Program-made: the position numbers and the translations under genes
Notes under the pieces: generated by a model
Seen by the model: only the letters and a program-made list of their open reading frames with translations
The model's database searches: none
Told to the model about the DNA's origin: nothing
NCBI RefSeq assembly: GCF_014323665.1
Contig: NZ_JABVEB010000032.1
Location: forward strand, 1-51,348
Length of the DNA: 51,348 nucleotides
Origin: Actinomadura sp. HBU206391
GTDB lineage: Bacteria; Actinomycetota; Actinomycetes; Streptosporangiales; Streptosporangiaceae
Direction of reading: 5' to 3'
Part shown: positions 7,594-17,436 of the stretch, one piece after another
Numbering within the stretch: position 1 is the first letter of the stretch
Layout of the letters: every line of letters starts with the position of its first letter

Positions 7594-8612
7594 CTCGACT
7601 GGTCCGTGCCCTCCGTAGGCAGGCGCTCCGGCAGCCCGAGCCGCGGGAACTGGTCGTCGTGGAAGATGACGATCTCGGCGATCGCCCCGCCGGTGACGCG
7701 CAGGACGTCGATCGTGAGCGGCAGATACGCACCCTCCTGCTCCCGCCAGAGGTAGAAGGCGACGGCGGGCTGCCGGTTCACCGAGGTGAGGACGGCGCGC
7801 AGGCGTCCCATGTCCTCGAAGCCGTCCTCGACCCAGTCCCGCACCACCGCGTCGCGGCCGACGAACAGGCCCGGCGTGGGCGGCATCGAGCAGCGGACGT
7901 CGTCGCGCAGCAGTGCGGCGAGCCCCTCGATGTCCGTGGCCACGCTGGCGTCGGTGAAGCGGCGCACCAGCTCGCGCGTCCCGGCGTCCTCCTCGCCGCC
8001 GGTCCAGTCCTGCCGCTCGGCGGGCAGGTGCTCCCGCATGCCGGCGCGGGCCCGCTGCAGCGCGCTGTTCACGGAGTTGACGGAGTCCCCGAGGAGCTCC
8101 GCGACGTCCTTCGCCGGCCAGCCGAGCACGTCCCGCAGGATCAGCACGGCCCGCGGGCGCGGCGCGAGGTGCTGGACTGCGACCAGGTACGCCAGCTCGA
8201 TCGTCTCCCGCGCGACGGCGACGGTCTCCGGCTCGTCCGCGTCGCCCGCGGGCAGCTCGTCGAGCAGCCGGTCCGGGTAGGGCTGCAGCCACAGCACCTC
8301 GCCGCCGGTCGCAGGCTCGGGGCGGCACTTGGCGAGCAGGTCCAGGCAGGCGTTGGTGGCGATCCGGTACAGCCAGGCCCGGAACGTCGACCGCCCCTCG
8401 AAGGTCTCCCGCCGCCGCCAGGCACGGAGGAATGTCTCCTGCACGGTGTCCTCGGCGTCCTCGAACGACCCGAGCATCCGGTAGCAGTGCACGTGCAGCT
8501 CCCGCCGGTGCCGCTCCGCCAGCCCCGAGAACGCCGGCTCGTCGACCTCGCCCAGCCCGCCCTCGCCCAGCCCGCTCACGCCCAGCTCCTCCAGCCGCGT
8601 GTCCGCACTCAT
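7590..8612 (-). CDS. ECF-type sigma factor with C-terminal SnoaL-like domain (SigG/TIGR02960-like)
   Basis: A 340-residue alternative sigma factor directing RNA polymerase to a small regulon. The ATG at 8610-8612 is preceded by GGAAGG at suitable spacing; longer frames upstream lack support. Sigma region 2 is RHRRELHVHCYRMLGSFEDA, EDTVQETFLRAWRRRETFEG, RSTFRAWLYRIATNACLDLL. The family signature WLQPYPDRLLDELP follows. Region 4 is LAPRPRAVLILRDVLGWPAK with DVAELLGDSVNSVNSALQRA. Residues ~210-330 form a SnoaL/NTF2-like fold (MPPTPGLFVGRDAVVRDWVE). In this group the C-terminal domain modulates activity in place of a separate anti-sigma factor. It heads an operon with the small frameshifted gene and the DUF6069 protein. 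Confidence 0.9.
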   Translation of the reverse strand: MSADTRLEELGVSGLGEGGLGEVDEPAFSGLAERHRRELHVHCYRMLGSFEDAEDTVQETFLRAWRRRETFEGRSTFRAWLYRIATNACLDLLAKCRPEPATGGEVLWLQPYPDRLLDELPAGDADEPETVAVARETIELAYLVAVQHLAPRPRAVLILRDVLGWPAKDVAELLGDSVNSVNSALQRARAGMREHLPAERQDWTGGEEDAGTRELVRRFTDASVATDIEGLAALLRDDVRCSMPPTPGLFVGRDAVVRDWVEDGFEDMGRLRAVLTSVNRQPAVAFYLWREQEGAYLPLTIDVLRVTGGAIAEIVIFHDDQFPRLGLPERLPTEGTDQSR

Positions 8613-8696
8613 CACGTCATCCTTCCGCCTCGTCGTGTCCCGTCGTAGGTGTGACGGGTGCGGGCGCGACAACTCATCACAAGGGTCGGTCGGCAT

Positions 8697-9517
8697 GGCT
8701 GATCCGGTGGCGGAGCACGACGCGCGGTACGGCGAGGAGGGCGCGGGTCCGCCGGAGTGGGTGCGGGGGGTCGCCCGGTTCACGACGACGCGGCGGGCAT
8801 GGACGCACGAGCACGGCACGAGGTCCACTGAAAAGGATGGGCTTGATCTTGAAGCCGAGACCCGGCCTTCGACGCTGGACTCCCGCAGTCGTGGTCGCGC
8901 ACAGCCTGAACCAGATCGGGTCTTACGAGATCACCGTCGCGGCCAAGCGCGGCCCCGCAGTGCTGGCCCACGAGATCGTCCGACGGTCGTTGCCGCGCTA
9001 TAGCGACATGCTCCGCCGCCCCGCGGTGGCCCATCGAGGCGCTGCTCGCCGCGCCCGTACCGGCGGCCGGGCCGACGGTCGGCGAGGGGGAGCCGGTCAC
9101 GGAGGAGTGGACCGCGACCAGGGGCGAGGGCTTCAGGGTCATTCCGCCCTGGGAGAGCGATCACCTCACGGGTTGTACGGGCCCGAATGGAATGAGGCGG
9201 GGGAGGCCGCCGAGGAGCACCTGACCTGCCTCGTACAGGAATTGGACCGCCATTGGGGTGCCCACCGGCGGCTGTCCATGCGGGTGGTGCTTTTCGGGAC
9301 CAGGCGGGCGATCCCATGCCGCCGCTGTTCCAGGCGCTGTGCGATGCGGACTGCTACGGCGATCTGGCGGTGTGGGGGTCGGTCGGTGGCCGCCGGCCCG
9401 GACGCCGGACGCCTGTGAGTCGCAGTCTCCGTCGACCAGAGCGACGGCGACGCCCCGATGACCATAACGGCCGCCGTCAGCGACCGGCCGATCACGGAAC
9501 TGGAGGAACAGCCGTGA
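8697..9517 (+). pseudogene. Degraded hypothetical coding region
   Basis: No single frame spans this interval, but protein-like sequence moves between frames. First MADPVAEHDARYGEEGAGPP near 8697, then TPAVVVAHSLNQIGSYEITV and AVLAHEIVRRSLPRYSDMLR (8880-9015), then LYGPEWNEAGEAAEEHLTCL with VQELDRHWGAHRRLSMRVVL (9175-9295), then AGDPMPPLFQALCDADCYGD and finally SVDQSDGDAPMTITAAVSDR ending ELEEQP and TGA near 9517. At least three frame changes are needed. I do not recognise the family. The acidic, Trp/Tyr-containing composition is unlike out-of-frame shadow sequence, so I read it as a decayed gene (or two joined fragments) of unknown function. Confidence 0.45.
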
Positions 9518-9545
9518 GTGACGCGCTCGCCTCCCCACAGGCTCG

Positions 9546-10928
9546 TTACGGTGACGCGTCGATAGGGACGACGTCGATCAGCTTCTTGTTGACGAACTCC
9601 TGAATGCCGAGCCAGGACAGCTCCCGGCCGTAACCGGACTTCTTTACGCCGCCGAAAGGCAGTTCGGGCGCGGTCCAGGTGGGATGGTTGATGAAGATCA
9701 TGCCGCTCTCGATGCGCTCGGCGATCGCCTTGCCGTGCTCGATGTCGGACGTGAACACCGACCCGCCGAGACCGTAGTCGGTGTCGTTGGCGATGGTGAT
9801 GGCCTCCTCCTCGTCCTGGATGCGGAAGAACATCGCCACCGGGCCGAAGAGTTCTTGCCCGTACACCGGATTCTCCCTGGTCACGCCGGTGAGGATCGTC
9901 GGCTGGATGAATGCTCCAGTGGTCGGCACGGGGTCGCCCGCCGGGATCGCCTGGGCGCCGTGCTCGATCGCTTCCGCTATCTGGGCCTTGAGGGTGTCCG
10001 CGGCGTGCTGGGAAGACATCGGCGGGAGTGTGGTCTTCTCATCCATCGGGTCTCCGGCGGTCAGCCCGCTGAGGGCGGCCCTGAACTCTTCCAGGAACTT
10101 GTCGGCGATCTGCTCGTGGACGAGGAGCCGCTTGGAGGCCACGCAGCATTGCCCGCAGTTGTTCATCCGGCCCCACACCGCCCAGTGAACGGTCCTGCCG
10201 AGGTCGGCGTCGGGCAACACGATCAGTGGATCACTGCCGCCCAGCTCCAGGGTGGTCTTCTTGATCGCCTTGCCGGCGCGGGCCGCGACGACGCTTCCCG
10301 CCGCCTCGCTGCCGGTCAGTGCCACGCCCTTCACGCGTGCATCGTCGATCACTCTCCCGACCTGCTCCTTGGTGACGTAAAGGTTCGTGTAGACGCCGTC
10401 CGGGGCACCGGCCTCGCGGTAAAGGCGCTCGAAGGCCAGTGCTGACTGCGGCACGCTCGACGCGTGTTTGACCATGACGACGTTGCCCGCCATGACGTTG
10501 GGAGCCGCGAACCGGGCCAACTGGTAGTAAGGGAAGTTCCACGGCTGTACCCCGAACAGAACGCCCAGCGGGCTGTTGACGACGACCGCTTCGCCCTCTC
10601 GCGTGTCGAGGGGGACCGGCTCCAGGAAGCGCTCCGCGTTGTCCGCGTAGTAGTCGAAGATGTCGGCCGTCAGGTCGACCTCCTCGAGGCTTTCACCGAT
10701 CAGCTTGCCCATCTCCATGGTCAGCAGGCGGGCGAACTCGTCCGGCCGCTCACGCAGGATCTGAGCCGCGCGCCTAGTGACGGCCGCACGCTCATCGAAG
10801 GTCTGTCGCCCCCACGTTTCGTACGTCGCCTGGGCACGCGACAGGGCGTCCTCTAGTTCTGCGTCGCTGATCTCAGGGAACGACGCGAGAACCTGGCCGT
10901 TATATGGATTCACTGACTGGTAAGACAT
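9546..10928 (-). CDS. gabD: NAD(P)-dependent succinate-semialdehyde-type aldehyde dehydrogenase
   Basis: Oxidises an aldehyde, most likely succinate semialdehyde, to the acid in the cytosol. The ATG at 10926-10928 follows a strong AGGGGGAG site; 460 residues, normal for the family. Landmarks: N-terminal MSYQSVNPYNGQ, the cofactor region GVQPWNFPYYQLARFAAPNV, general base Glu in LELGGSDPLIVLPDADL, and nucleophile Cys in NNCGQCCVASKRLL. Later come GQELFGPVAMFFR and the C-terminal PELPFGGVKKSGYGRELS. The short N terminus and the cofactor region fit the GabD/Sad-type group. It stands alone: the upstream 415 bases and the divergent pseudogene give no operon. Confidence 0.88.
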   Translation of the reverse strand: MSYQSVNPYNGQVLASFPEISDAELEDALSRAQATYETWGRQTFDERAAVTRRAAQILRERPDEFARLLTMEMGKLIGESLEEVDLTADIFDYYADNAERFLEPVPLDTREGEAVVVNSPLGVLFGVQPWNFPYYQLARFAAPNVMAGNVVMVKHASSVPQSALAFERLYREAGAPDGVYTNLYVTKEQVGRVIDDARVKGVALTGSEAAGSVVAARAGKAIKKTTLELGGSDPLIVLPDADLGRTVHWAVWGRMNNCGQCCVASKRLLVHEQIADKFLEEFRAALSGLTAGDPMDEKTTLPPMSSQHAADTLKAQIAEAIEHGAQAIPAGDPVPTTGAFIQPTILTGVTRENPVYGQELFGPVAMFFRIQDEEEAITIANDTDYGLGGSVFTSDIEHGKAIAERIESGMIFINHPTWTAPELPFGGVKKSGYGRELSWLGIQEFVNKKLIDVVPIDASP

Positions 10929-11343
10929 CTGTCTCCCCCTTCGCGAGCCGAGCTCCTGCCCGCCGGCGTCGTGCGCCCCGGCCTCGGACGACCCAGAGAT
11001 CCGCGCCGTCGCGGGTCGGCCAGGTCGAGGAGCCATTCGGTGGCCGGTGCTCGCGTGGACGGTTAAGGGGCGACGCCTGACAGGCATGGGTTCCGCCGCA
11101 TCGACACCGAAGCCGGTGAGGCGGCGAAATCACGATGTCGCATGGACTGAGCGGCGCGAGGTGCCGTCGGGCCATGCCTGCTTCCGCTTATCCCACTATG
11201 CCACCCTCGGATCTGCCCGTCGTCACAGGTGGGGCGGGGTGCGTCGAGGGGAACGATCGCGCGGTGCCGATCCGGCGGCCATCGCGGTCCCGCCGCCCAT
11301 GGCACCGGCCGTCATCTATCGGATGCCGGCAGAGGACCTCTCG
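10929..11343. other. Intergenic region upstream of the aldehyde dehydrogenase gene
   Basis: About 415 bases between two minus-strand genes. Open frames on both strands carry no recognisable motif. It should hold the dehydrogenase promoter; no clear inverted repeat stands out. Confidence 0.4.
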
Positions 11344-12189
11344 TCATGGCGTGAACGACCGGGCGACGGCCGCCAACTCGTCCAGCGTCCGGCAGGTCTC
11401 CTCGAGTGGAAGCGTGGGCAGATCGAACAGCACCTGATCTGCGCCGACGTCCGCCAGCCGCGCGACGATCTCATGATCGCCGGGCACGGCGTAGACCGAC
11501 ACGGGGATACGCGCTCGCCCGGCCTCCACCGCGCGCCGCTCCAGCTCCGTGATTCTGCGTGCGATCTCATCGACCCCCAGGCCGTAGGTCGGCATCCAGC
11601 CGTCACCGTACTCCAGGACGCGATCAAGGGTCCTTGGCCCGTTGCCGCCCATGATGATCGGCGGATGCGGTCGTTGCACAGGCTTGGGCCAGCAGAAGAT
11701 CGGATCGAAGTCCACGAAACTACCGTGGAATTCGGCCTGGTCCTTGGCCCAGATCTCTTTCATCGCGAGGACCCGTTCACGCAGCAGCGCCGTGCGGGTC
11801 TTCGGATCGGTGCCGTGGTCGCGCATCTCCTCGCGATTCCAACCGGCACCCACACCGACGACGATCCGTCCGCCGGAGACATGGTCCAGGCTGGCGATCT
11901 CCTTGGCCGTGGTGATGGGATCACGTTCGACCAGGAGGAGGACCCCGGTGCCGACCAGGAGCCGCTCGGTGACCACGGCCGCCGCCGTGAGGGTCACGAA
12001 CGGATCGAACGTCCGGTAATACTTTCTCGGAAGTTCATCGACCTCGGGCCACTGCGATTCCCGCTTCACCGGGATGTGGGTGTGTTCGGCGACGAACACC
12101 GACTCGAAGCCGCGCTCCTCGAGCGCACATCCCAGGCGCGCCGGTGCGATGCCCTCGTCGGTGACGAACGTCGCCACGCCGAATCTCAT
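11344..12189 (-). CDS. LLM-class (probably F420-dependent) oxidoreductase
   Basis: A 281-residue TIM-barrel flavin/F420 oxidoreductase of the luciferase-like monooxygenase superfamily. It starts MRFGVATFVTDEGIAPARLG, with FESVFVAEHTHIPVKRESQW giving the active-site His region. TAKEIASLDHVSGGRIVVGV (cofactor-binding loop) and GAGWNREEMRDHG follow, then PPIIMGGNGPRTLDRVLEYG and DGWMPTYG. The arrangement is that of the TIGR03619-type actinobacterial group, where F420 use is usual. The substrate cannot be inferred. Upstream (12190-12407) is a 218-base gap with no other gene, so it is probably monocistronic. Confidence 0.87.
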   Translation of the reverse strand: MRFGVATFVTDEGIAPARLGCALEERGFESVFVAEHTHIPVKRESQWPEVDELPRKYYRTFDPFVTLTAAAVVTERLLVGTGVLLLVERDPITTAKEIASLDHVSGGRIVVGVGAGWNREEMRDHGTDPKTRTALLRERVLAMKEIWAKDQAEFHGSFVDFDPIFCWPKPVQRPHPPIIMGGNGPRTLDRVLEYGDGWMPTYGLGVDEIARRITELERRAVEAGRARIPVSVYAVPGDHEIVARLADVGADQVLFDLPTLPLEETCRTLDELAAVARSFTP

Positions 12190-12407
12190 TGGCCCCCCGA
12201 TCCCCCAATTGATTCCTTCCAGGGCGCCCCCACCAGCAAACCGACCGGCCGAACGACATTGCCTGAGGGCAAGCCCTCGGCGAGCCTTTGCGCTCTCCAG
12301 GGACAGCGCCGAGATCAGCGGCTCCTCAGCCCATGGCCGCCTAGGCCCGGTGACCTCCGCGCGACGGCGGTCTCGCGTTCACCCAGGGAACAGGCGCGCC
12401 GCCACGA

Positions 12408-13367
12408 CTAAGGGCACCGTGGGTTGCGCGCGTGCGCGGGGAAGTAGGTCGACTCGAAGTCGGCCATCTGCCAGCCTGCCGTGATCCCCCCGGCCTCGTA
12501 GGCACTCTGCAGGAAGGTCAGAAGGGTGCGGCGCGGGTCGGCGCTCGTGCGCACGTCCTCCCAGGCGAGGATCGCCCGGTGGGTGCCGTCGCAGAAGGGG
12601 ATCCACCTGGCCTGCTGCGGGCACAGCGGCTGCAGCGTGAGATCAGGCGGTTCGGGCTGGGTGCAGGAGTAAAACGAGGCCTCGGGCTTCCTGTCGTCAC
12701 CGGGCGACAAGCCGAAGCCGATCATCTCGTGCGTGAACGACTCGACGGTGACCGGGTCAGTTCTTGATCGCTGCGGCGCATGCCGACCGGAATAACGGGT
12801 GATCGCCAGGTCCATGCTGTGCCAGAACAGGCGCGCTGGGCTCGTCTTGCCGGAGAACCAGGCTTCGAACTCCTCGAACACCGCGTCCGTCCACGACAGC
12901 ACCCGCCAGAACCTGCCGACCAGGGCCTCGTCGTACGAGGAGTGCCCGGTGTCCTCGGCGAAGGGGGTCGTCACGGGAACCTCCAGCGGCTTGCCCCCGA
13001 TCGTGAGATGAACACCCGACCTGTCGAGCAGGCCCAACAGTGCCTCGTGGAAGTCCTTGACCGACAGCCCGTCGTGCAGCGCGAGGCTCTCCGTGCTACC
13101 GGCATCGGTACGGACCACGAGCCGGTGGTCGAGGAAGTCGAAGTCGATGGCGAAGCCCAACCCGCCGTAGCGCATCCGGCGCGTGGTCAAGCCCCGGATG
13201 GTGAGGAAGAGCGGGACATTCGACCAGTGGTCGTGCGGCGCCGTCGCGGCCAACCTGATCTGGCCCATGATCTGACAGTAGAGGTGCAGCGTGACCTTGG
13301 TCGGCCACCAGGCGGCCAATGGCAGCGGGGGAAGGACCTCCGCGACACCGGCCTGATCTCCGTGCAC
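12408..13367 (-). CDS. DUF5996 family protein
   Basis: A 319-residue cytosolic protein of unknown function, conserved across bacteria. Family landmarks: LPLAAWWPTKVTLHLYCQIM near the N terminus, then HWSNVPLFLTIRGLTTRRMR, IDFDFLDHRLVVRTDAG, then FSGKTSPARLFWHSMDLAIT with YSGRHAP, and the C-terminal IPFCDGTHRAILAWEDVRTS. No signal peptide or membrane span. The frame is intact and starts with ATG. The neighbouring genes are unrelated and separated by more than 200 bases on each side, so no operon is suggested. Confidence 0.8.
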   Translation of the reverse strand: MHGDQAGVAEVLPPLPLAAWWPTKVTLHLYCQIMGQIRLAATAPHDHWSNVPLFLTIRGLTTRRMRYGGLGFAIDFDFLDHRLVVRTDAGSTESLALHDGLSVKDFHEALLGLLDRSGVHLTIGGKPLEVPVTTPFAEDTGHSSYDEALVGRFWRVLSWTDAVFEEFEAWFSGKTSPARLFWHSMDLAITRYSGRHAPQRSRTDPVTVESFTHEMIGFGLSPGDDRKPEASFYSCTQPEPPDLTLQPLCPQQARWIPFCDGTHRAILAWEDVRTSADPRRTLLTFLQSAYEAGGITAGWQMADFESTYFPAHARNPRCP

Positions 13368-13679
13368 CTCCGGTCGTTACCCCGCTGACCAGCGGGTAAA
13401 CAGCGGTACCTCCTGGTGAGCGACTCTCGTCGTCCCGACGACCGGGAATCATCCCCTGCCGTAACTCGCGTACGCGGTTGTGCGCCTCGGTGACGCCGTC
13501 GTGACGGTGACGACCTCGTGGCGTTCGCACGGTCATCCTCGGGGCATGCCGACGAGGAAGGGAGGGGTGATGCATTCGAACGCGTATTCAGCAGCCACGA
13601 GTTGCACGGGTGGTATGCGACAAACAGGGTGCACATCGCGGCAACACTGTTCATCGGCGACCGAAGCGCTAACTGCTCA
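13368..13679. other. Intergenic between DUF5996 and Lsr2 genes
   Basis: About 310 bases. A 65-codon plus-strand frame (13518-13715) reaches into the lsr2 extension but shows no family motif. I see no supported gene or RNA here; the composition is slightly richer in A/T than its surroundings. Confidence 0.4.
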
Positions 13680-14198
13680 CTATGGCGAAGTCGTTGTGGC
13701 CGTTGGGTGGCCTAATGGCGATTTTGGAAAAGGAATCGGCGCCTGGTTGGGAGCCGACCCCTTTCGACCGCCGCAGGGATCGCCAGCAGTCACCGAGCCG
13801 CGTGCGAAGAACGCATAGTTGTTGGTACTTTGGAATATGGGCCGTGGGACCGTCTTGGACGCCTTGGCCTGGCTAGGATTACCTGCCTTGTAGGCTTCGA
13901 CGACCTGGGTGGAGACCGGGCCGCGGTCGTTCACCGTGATGCCGTGCTGCTTGGCCCAGGTACGGATGTCTGCGGACCGCTCCCGGGAGTGAGCGGTCCG
14001 GCCAGTCGCCTTTCTTGGACGGCCGGCCTGGCGAGCGGCGGGTTTGCGGGCCTTCTCAACATACGGCGCGAGGCTTCTGCGCAACTCGTTCGCATTGTCT
14101 GCGCTGAGATCGATCTCGTAGGTGACGCCGTCGTGCGCAAATGACACCGTCTCATCGGCAAGGAGGACGGCTGCAACAAGATCGTTATCGTTATCCAA
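13680..14198 (-). CDS. lsr2: Lsr2-type nucleoid-associated protein with an aberrant C-terminal extension
   Basis: Lsr2 bridges and silences A/T-rich, often horizontally acquired DNA. The N-terminal dimerisation domain is short but clear (ETVSFAHDGVTYEIDLSADN, ANELRRSLAPYVEKARKP). A basic linker (RQAGRPRKATGRTAHSRE) and the AT-hook-like DNA-binding domain (SADIRTWAKQHGITVNDRGP, VSTQVVEAYKAGN) follow. Normal Lsr2 proteins end here at about 110 residues. This frame runs on for another ~64 residues (from PSQAKASKTVP) of low-complexity Pro/Ser/Thr sequence, suggesting the original stop was lost by mutation or rearrangement. The start is TTG (14196-14198) with AGCAGGG just upstream; the usual N-terminal beta-strand is partly absent. 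Confidence 0.78.
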   Translation of the reverse strand: MDNDNDLVAAVLLADETVSFAHDGVTYEIDLSADNANELRRSLAPYVEKARKPAARQAGRPRKATGRTAHSRERSADIRTWAKQHGITVNDRGPVSTQVVEAYKAGNPSQAKASKTVPRPIFQSTNNYAFFARGSVTAGDPCGGRKGSAPNQAPIPFPKSPLGHPTATTTSP

Positions 14199-14312
14199 CC
14201 CTGCTGAAGCCAGCCTGACCGGCCCTGATGAAGGGGTCTCGAGACCCGCCCACGGAACCGCCCGCCCGGGCCGGGGTGGCTTGTTGGTGGTCGCATCGGC
14301 GAGGAGGCATTC

Positions 14313-14744
14313 GTGTCAGATGCCCGAGAGGTAAAAGAGAGACTGTTCCGAGCGCTCAACGCCCATGACCTGAGCGGGGTGCTGGAGTGCTACAGTCCCG
14401 ACGCCGTCCTCGTGTCGCCGGCCGGGATCGCCGAGGGCCGTGACCAGATCGCCTGGTACTACGAACACTTCCTGGTCGCCTTCGCGGACTATCGCATCAC
14501 CGCCTGGCAGCACCTGCCGTGCGGCGACACCGTCCTCGACATCGCCGTCAACGAATGGACGATCTCCGGTACCCACACCGGGCCCTTCATTCTCCCGGAC
14601 GGCCGTACGGCGGAGGCCACCGGCCGCAAGATCGCCGTCCGTGGCGCCGGCCTGTGCGCGATCGAGAACGGCGAGGTCGTCACCAACCGTGAGTACTACG
14701 ACCAACTGGAGCTGTATACCCAGCTCGGCTTCGGCCTGACCTGA
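14313..14744 (+). CDS. SnoaL-like (NTF2-fold) small protein
   Basis: A 143-residue cytosolic protein of the NTF2-like superfamily. The GTG start at 14313 has GAGGAGG upstream at normal spacing. An N-terminal helix (REVKERLFRALNAHDLSGVL) is followed by ECYSPDAVLVSPAGIAEGRD, YYEHFLVAFADYRITAWQHL, then the beta-sheet WTISGTHTGPFILPDGRTA and the closing REYYDQLELYTQLG. Members are polyketide cyclases, isomerases or binding proteins; the specific reaction cannot be read from sequence. It is divergent from lsr2 and convergent with clpB. Confidence 0.78.
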   Translation: MSDAREVKERLFRALNAHDLSGVLECYSPDAVLVSPAGIAEGRDQIAWYYEHFLVAFADYRITAWQHLPCGDTVLDIAVNEWTISGTHTGPFILPDGRTAEATGRKIAVRGAGLCAIENGEVVTNREYYDQLELYTQLGFGLT

Positions 14745-14802
14745 CGGCGGCCTCTGATGGCGGCCTCTGACGGCGGCGCACCCTTGTGTTCGGCTGGCCT
14801 CT

Positions 14803-17436
14803 TCACGCGGCTCGTGCGGCGTGGATGGGGTTGTCGAAGGTGAGGTGCGGTTCGCCGTGCTTGGCGTCGATGTGGATGATCGCGCCGTCTTGGATGTCTC
14901 CGGACAGCAGGGCGCGTGCGACGCGGGTTTCGATCTCGCGGGCGATGTAGCGGCGTAGTGGGCGGGCGCCGTAGACGGGGTCGAATCCGGCCTGTGCGAT
15001 GAGTTTGCGTGCGTCTTCGGTGGTGTTCAGGGTGATGCGGCGGTTGGTGAGTCGTGCTCGCAGGTCGTTGAACATGAGTTCGACGATTTGTTCGATCTCG
15101 GGTTGGGTGAGGGGCCGGAACATGACGGTCTCGTCGATGCGGTTGAGGAATTCGGGTCGGAAGTGGCTGCGTAGTTCGGCCATGACGCGGTCGCGTGCGG
15201 TCGGTTCGATCTGGCCGTCGTGCTGGAGTCCTTCGAGGAGGTATTGCGAGCCGGTGTTGGAGGTCATGATGATGACGGTGTTGCGGAAGTCGACGGTATG
15301 GCCCTGTGCGTCGGTGAGGCGTCCGTCGTCGAGGATTTGGAGCAGGGTGTTGAAGACGTCGGTGTGGGCTTTTTCGATCTCGTCGAAGAGCACGACGGAG
15401 TAGGGTTTGCGGCGTACCGCCTCGGTGAGCAGGCCGCCTTCTTCGTAGCCGATGTAGCCGGGCGGGGCGCCGACGAGGCGGCTGACGGTGTGTCGTTCCT
15501 GGTATTCGCTCATGTCGATGCGGACCATGTTGTCCTCGGTGTCGAACAGTGCCTCGGCCAGTGACTTGGCCAGTTCGGTCTTGCCGACTCCGGTGGGGCC
15601 GAGGAAGATGAACGATCCGATCGGGCGGCGTGGGTCTTTGATGCCGGCCCTGGCTCTGATGATCGCGTCGGTCACGAGTTGTACGGCCTCGTGCTGGCCG
15701 ATCACGCGTTCGTGGAGCACTTCGTCCAGGCGCAGCAGTTTTTCCCGTTCGCCCTCTTTGAGGCGGTCGATTGGGATGCCGGTCCAGCGCGAGACGATGG
15801 TTGATATCTCCTCTTCGGTGACGACTTCGCGGAGCAGTCGGTGGCCGCCCTGTTTGGCGGCGAGCCGTTCCTCTTCGGCGGTCAGCCGGCGCTGCAGTTC
15901 GGGGAGTTTGCCGTGTCTGAGTTCGGCGGCGCGGTTGAGGTCGTATTCGCGTTCGGCGCGTTCGGCGTCCTGGCGCAGTTGCTCGATCTCCTTGCGCAGT
16001 GCCTGAACCTGGCTGAGCGCGTGCCGCTCGGCTTCCCACTGGGCGCGCATCGCGTCGGTCTCGGCGCGCAGGTCGGCGAGTTCGGCGCGCAGTTCCTCCA
16101 GCCGTCGTCTGCCGGCCTCGTCGCTTTCCTTGGCGAGCGCTGCTTCCTCGATTTCCAGGCGGCGCACCCGGCGGGTCAGCTCGTCGAGTTCGGCGGGCAT
16201 GGAGTCGATCTCGGTGCGGAGCATCGCGCAGGCCTCGTCGACGAGGTCGATGGCCTTGTCGGGTAGGAAGCGGTCGGAGATGTAGCGGTGGCTCAGCACG
16301 ACCGACGCCACGATGGCGCTGTCTTGGATCTTCACGCCGTGGAAGACCTCCAGTCGTTCCCGCAGGCCGCGCAGGATCGAGATGGCGTCCTGTTCGGACG
16401 GTTCGTCCACCAGTACCGGCTGGAAGCGCCGCTCGAGCGCGGCGTCCTTTTCGATGTGCTTGCGGTACTCCTGGACCGTCGTCGCGCCGATCAGGTGGAG
16501 CTCGCCGCGGGCCAGCATCGGCTTGAGCATGTTGGAGGCGTCCATCGCCCCCTCGGTGGCGCCCGCGCCGACCACGGTGTGCACCTCGTCGACGAACAAC
16601 AGGATCCGGCCCTGGGAGGCGAGTACCTCGTTCAGGACCGCCTTGAGCCGTTCTTCGAACTCGCCGCGGTACTTCGCGCCCGCGATGAGCGAGCCCATGT
16701 CCAGGCTGAAGACCGTTTTGTCCTTCAGCCCTTCGGGCACGTCCCCGCGGGCGATGCGTTGCGCGAGTCCCTCGGCGATGGCGGTCTTGCCGACTCCGGG
16801 GTCACCGGTCAGCACCGGGTTGTTCTTGGTCTTGCGGGACAGGATCTGGATGACCCGGCGGATCTCGGTGTCGCGGCCGATGACGGGATCGAGCTTTCCG
16901 GCCTCGGCCTCGGCGACGAGGTCGCGCCCGTACTTGTCCAGGGCCTCGTAGGTGACCTCCGGCATCGCCGACGTCACCCGCTGGCTGCCGCGGATGGAGG
17001 TCAGCGCCTGCAGGAAGGCGTCGCTGGTCAGCCCGTGCTCTTGCAGCAGGCGGCCAGCGGGGGTCTGTGGACCCTCTTCCAGGAGCGCGACCAGCAGATG
17101 TTCGACCGAGACGTAGTCGTCCCTGAGCCGTTTGGCCTCGCTGCCCGCGGCCTCCAGCAGCCGCGACAGCCGCTGGGTCACCCGGATCTGCCCGGGCTCC
17201 ACACCGGGTCCGCTCACCCGCGGCCGTTTGGACAGCTCCGCCTCGAGCTCCTCGCGCAGCCGGTCCACATCGGTTCCGGCGGCGGCCAGCAGACGCGGCA
17301 CCAGACCGGCCTCCTGGTCCAGCAACGCCAGCAGCAGATGCTCTCCGTCGACCTCGGTGTGCCCGAAGCGAAGCGCTTTGGTCTGCGCGTCGTGCAGAGC
17401 CTCCTGCGATTTCTGTGTCAACCGGTTCAGGTCCAC
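14803..17436 (-). CDS. clpB: ATP-dependent disaggregase ClpB
   Basis: Hexameric AAA+ chaperone that pulls polypeptides out of aggregates together with DnaK/DnaJ/GrpE, all encoded next to it. The GTG at 17434-17436 is chosen for GGAGG seven bases upstream and because it begins [17 protein letters not shown]; 877 residues. Domains in order: Clp N repeats (~1-145), NBD1 with Walker A GDPGVGKT and Walker B ILLFVDE, the M-domain coiled coil (~400-520, [11 protein letters not shown] to [14 protein letters not shown]), NBD2 with GPTGVGKTE and [11 protein letters not shown], and a C-terminal D2-small domain. It overlaps the end of the upstream cbpM gene by 10 bases, so it is translationally coupled. 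Confidence 0.96.
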   Translation of the reverse strand: MDLNRLTQKSQEALHDAQTKALRFGHTEVDGEHLLLALLDQEAGLVPRLLAAAGTDVDRLREELEAELSKRPRVSGPGVEPGQIRVTQRLSRLLEAAGSEAKRLRDDYVSVEHLLVALLEEGPQTPAGRLLQEHGLTSDAFLQALTSIRGSQRVTSAMPEVTYEALDKYGRDLVAEAEAGKLDPVIGRDTEIRRVIQILSRKTKNNPVLTGDPGVGKTAIAEGLAQRIARGDVPEGLKDKTVFSLDMGSLIAGAKYRGEFEERLKAVLNEVLASQGRILLFVDEVHTVVGAGATEGAMDASNMLKPMLARGELHLIGATTVQEYRKHIEKDAALERRFQPVLVDEPSEQDAISILRGLRERLEVFHGVKIQDSAIVASVVLSHRYISDRFLPDKAIDLVDEACAMLRTEIDSMPAELDELTRRVRRLEIEEAALAKESDEAGRRRLEELRAELADLRAETDAMRAQWEAERHALSQVQALRKEIEQLRQDAERAEREYDLNRAAELRHGKLPELQRRLTAEEERLAAKQGGHRLLREVVTEEEISTIVSRWTGIPIDRLKEGEREKLLRLDEVLHERVIGQHEAVQLVTDAIIRARAGIKDPRRPIGSFIFLGPTGVGKTELAKSLAEALFDTEDNMVRIDMSEYQERHTVSRLVGAPPGYIGYEEGGLLTEAVRRKPYSVVLFDEIEKAHTDVFNTLLQILDDGRLTDAQGHTVDFRNTVIIMTSNTGSQYLLEGLQHDGQIEPTARDRVMAELRSHFRPEFLNRIDETVMFRPLTQPEIEQIVELMFNDLRARLTNRRITLNTTEDARKLIAQAGFDPVYGARPLRRYIAREIETRVARALLSGDIQDGAIIHIDAKHGEPHLTFDNPIHAARAA

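Noticed and set aside
14748..14790. Repeated GGCGGCCTCTGA units between SnoaL-like gene and clpB
   Set aside because: Only two copies and no hairpin; probably chance slippage in the convergent gap.
14696..16039. Long 447-codon minus-strand frame across the 3' part of clpB
   Set aside because: It is Arg/Pro/His-rich shadow sequence in an alternative frame of clpB; no domain and no ribosome-binding site.
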